This document shows positions 63,611 through 64,000 of a DNA stretch of 64,000 bases, one piece after another. Made by a program: the position numbers and the translations under genes. Numbering within the stretch: position 1 is the stretch's first letter; every line of letters begins with the position of its first letter. The DNA is taken from positions 1 to 64,000 of the forward strand of contig NZ_VITA01000010.1 of NCBI RefSeq assembly GCF_007827695.1, in the 5' to 3' direction. The DNA comes from Sinorhizobium medicae (lineage in GTDB: Bacteria > Pseudomonadota > Alphaproteobacteria > Rhizobiales > Rhizobiaceae). The notes under the pieces are model-generated. The model saw only the letters and a program-made list of their open reading frames with translations, was not told the origin of the DNA and searched no databases.

Positions 63611-64000
63611 ATGAAGGCACGCATCAAATGGGTCGAAGGCAGGACCTTCGTCGGCGAATCCGGCAGCGGGCACAAGGTCGTGCTCGGCACGGCCACCGGC
63701 CCGGACGGCCCCACACCGGGGCCGAGCCCCATGGAAATGGTGCTGATCGGCACCGGCGGTTGCTCGGCTTTCGACGTGGTCCACATCCTCGAAAAGGGCC
63801 GCGAGGCAATCGAGGATTGCGTCGTCGAGTTGGACGCAGACCGCGCGGAGCAGGACCCGCGCGTTTTCACCCGCATTCACATGCATTTCATCGTCAAAGG
63901 CCGTGGCCTTGCCGCCAAGAAGGTCGAGCGCGCGGTTGCCCTGTCCATCGAAAAATACTGCTCGGCGTCGGCTATGCTCGCAAAGACGGCGACCATCACG
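63611..64000 (+). CDS. OsmC-family protein (partial)
   Basis: The first 130 residues of an OsmC/YhfA-like protein, open to the window end. GTGGCSAFDVVHIL holds the first redox Cys and EKYCSASAMLAKTATI the second, so the peroxidatic pair is intact. GGAGGGAGAAT precedes the start. It is the last visible gene of the hyp block and may be co-transcribed. Cytoplasmic, probably detoxifies organic peroxides. Confidence 0.87.
   Translation, partial: MKARIKWVEGRTFVGESGSGHKVVLGTATGPDGPTPGPSPMEMVLIGTGGCSAFDVVHILEKGREAIEDCVVELDADRAEQDPRVFTRIHMHFIVKGRGLAAKKVERAVALSIEKYCSASAMLAKTATIT

Overview
The window looks like a stretch of a Sinorhizobium/Ensifer-type replicon, most likely the pSymB-like chromid. The evidence is gene content and order: a complete red-type Calvin cycle operon beside a pqq operon, a stress-gene island with EcfG/RpoE2-type promoters, a glycoconjugate locus, and the full hyp (hydroxyproline/D-proline) catabolic cluster as known from S. 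meliloti. The DNA is GC-rich, genes are tightly packed with many ATGA/GTGA overlaps, and no rRNA, tRNA or CRISPR array was seen. The assignment rests on recognition, not on a search.

Layout. (1) 1-295: the tail of an IS110-type transposase and a 16-bp palindrome. (2) 296-10551: cbbF-P-T-A-L-S-X-E plus a thioredoxin-fold gene, all on the minus strand and read away from the divergent regulator cbbR. (3) 10923-14155: pqqABCDE. (4) 14202-22098: single-gene metabolic and regulatory units (tautomerase, SDR, LysR, DJ-1/PfpI, Tat-exported alpha/beta hydrolase, VOC protein, an OmpR/EnvZ-like pair and a secreted cupin). (5) 22304-27123: a stress island of small envelope and membrane proteins (DUF4142, BON, holin-like, DUF3618). 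Six promoters of the form GGAAC-N16/17-GGTT or CGTT serve it. (6) 27130-27959: two gene remnants, Gfo/Idh and shikimate dehydrogenase-like, fused back to back at a deletion scar. (7) 27992-45979: a glycoconjugate locus with a methyltransferase, three sugar epimerase/decarboxylase-type enzymes, three CgeB-like and one GT4 glycosyltransferase, two dehydrogenases, inositol-phosphate synthase, a phosphatase, a clan-A glycosidase, a pyruvyltransferase and its FrhB-like partner. It also holds an unusual protein joining a phosphoribosyltransferase-like half to a kinase-like half. No flippase, polymerase or ABC exporter is present. (8) 46029-48769: a hypothetical gene, DUF1003, SRPBCC and a class III cyclase. 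(9) 48927-64000: hyp cluster with GntR regulator, hypD, an Ntn hydrolase, a DUF1232 gene, hypS, hypH, hypMNPQ, hypO, hypRE, an aconitase-X fusion, a proline-racemase homologue with both catalytic cysteines replaced, and an OsmC gene cut by the window end.

How it works together. The cbb genes regenerate and carboxylate ribulose bisphosphate. PQQ would serve periplasmic alcohol or aldose dehydrogenases, so the two neighbouring operons suit growth on C1 or alcohol substrates. In the hyp region HypMNPQ imports hydroxyproline, HypRE epimerises it, HypO oxidises it, HypD deaminates it and HypH yields 2-oxoglutarate. HypS together with the AcnX and HypY-like enzymes would handle pyrroline-2-carboxylate from D-proline or 3-hydroxyprolines. 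Four GntR-type sites (TTGT-NN-AC) in the hyp promoters suggest one regulator controls the whole cluster.
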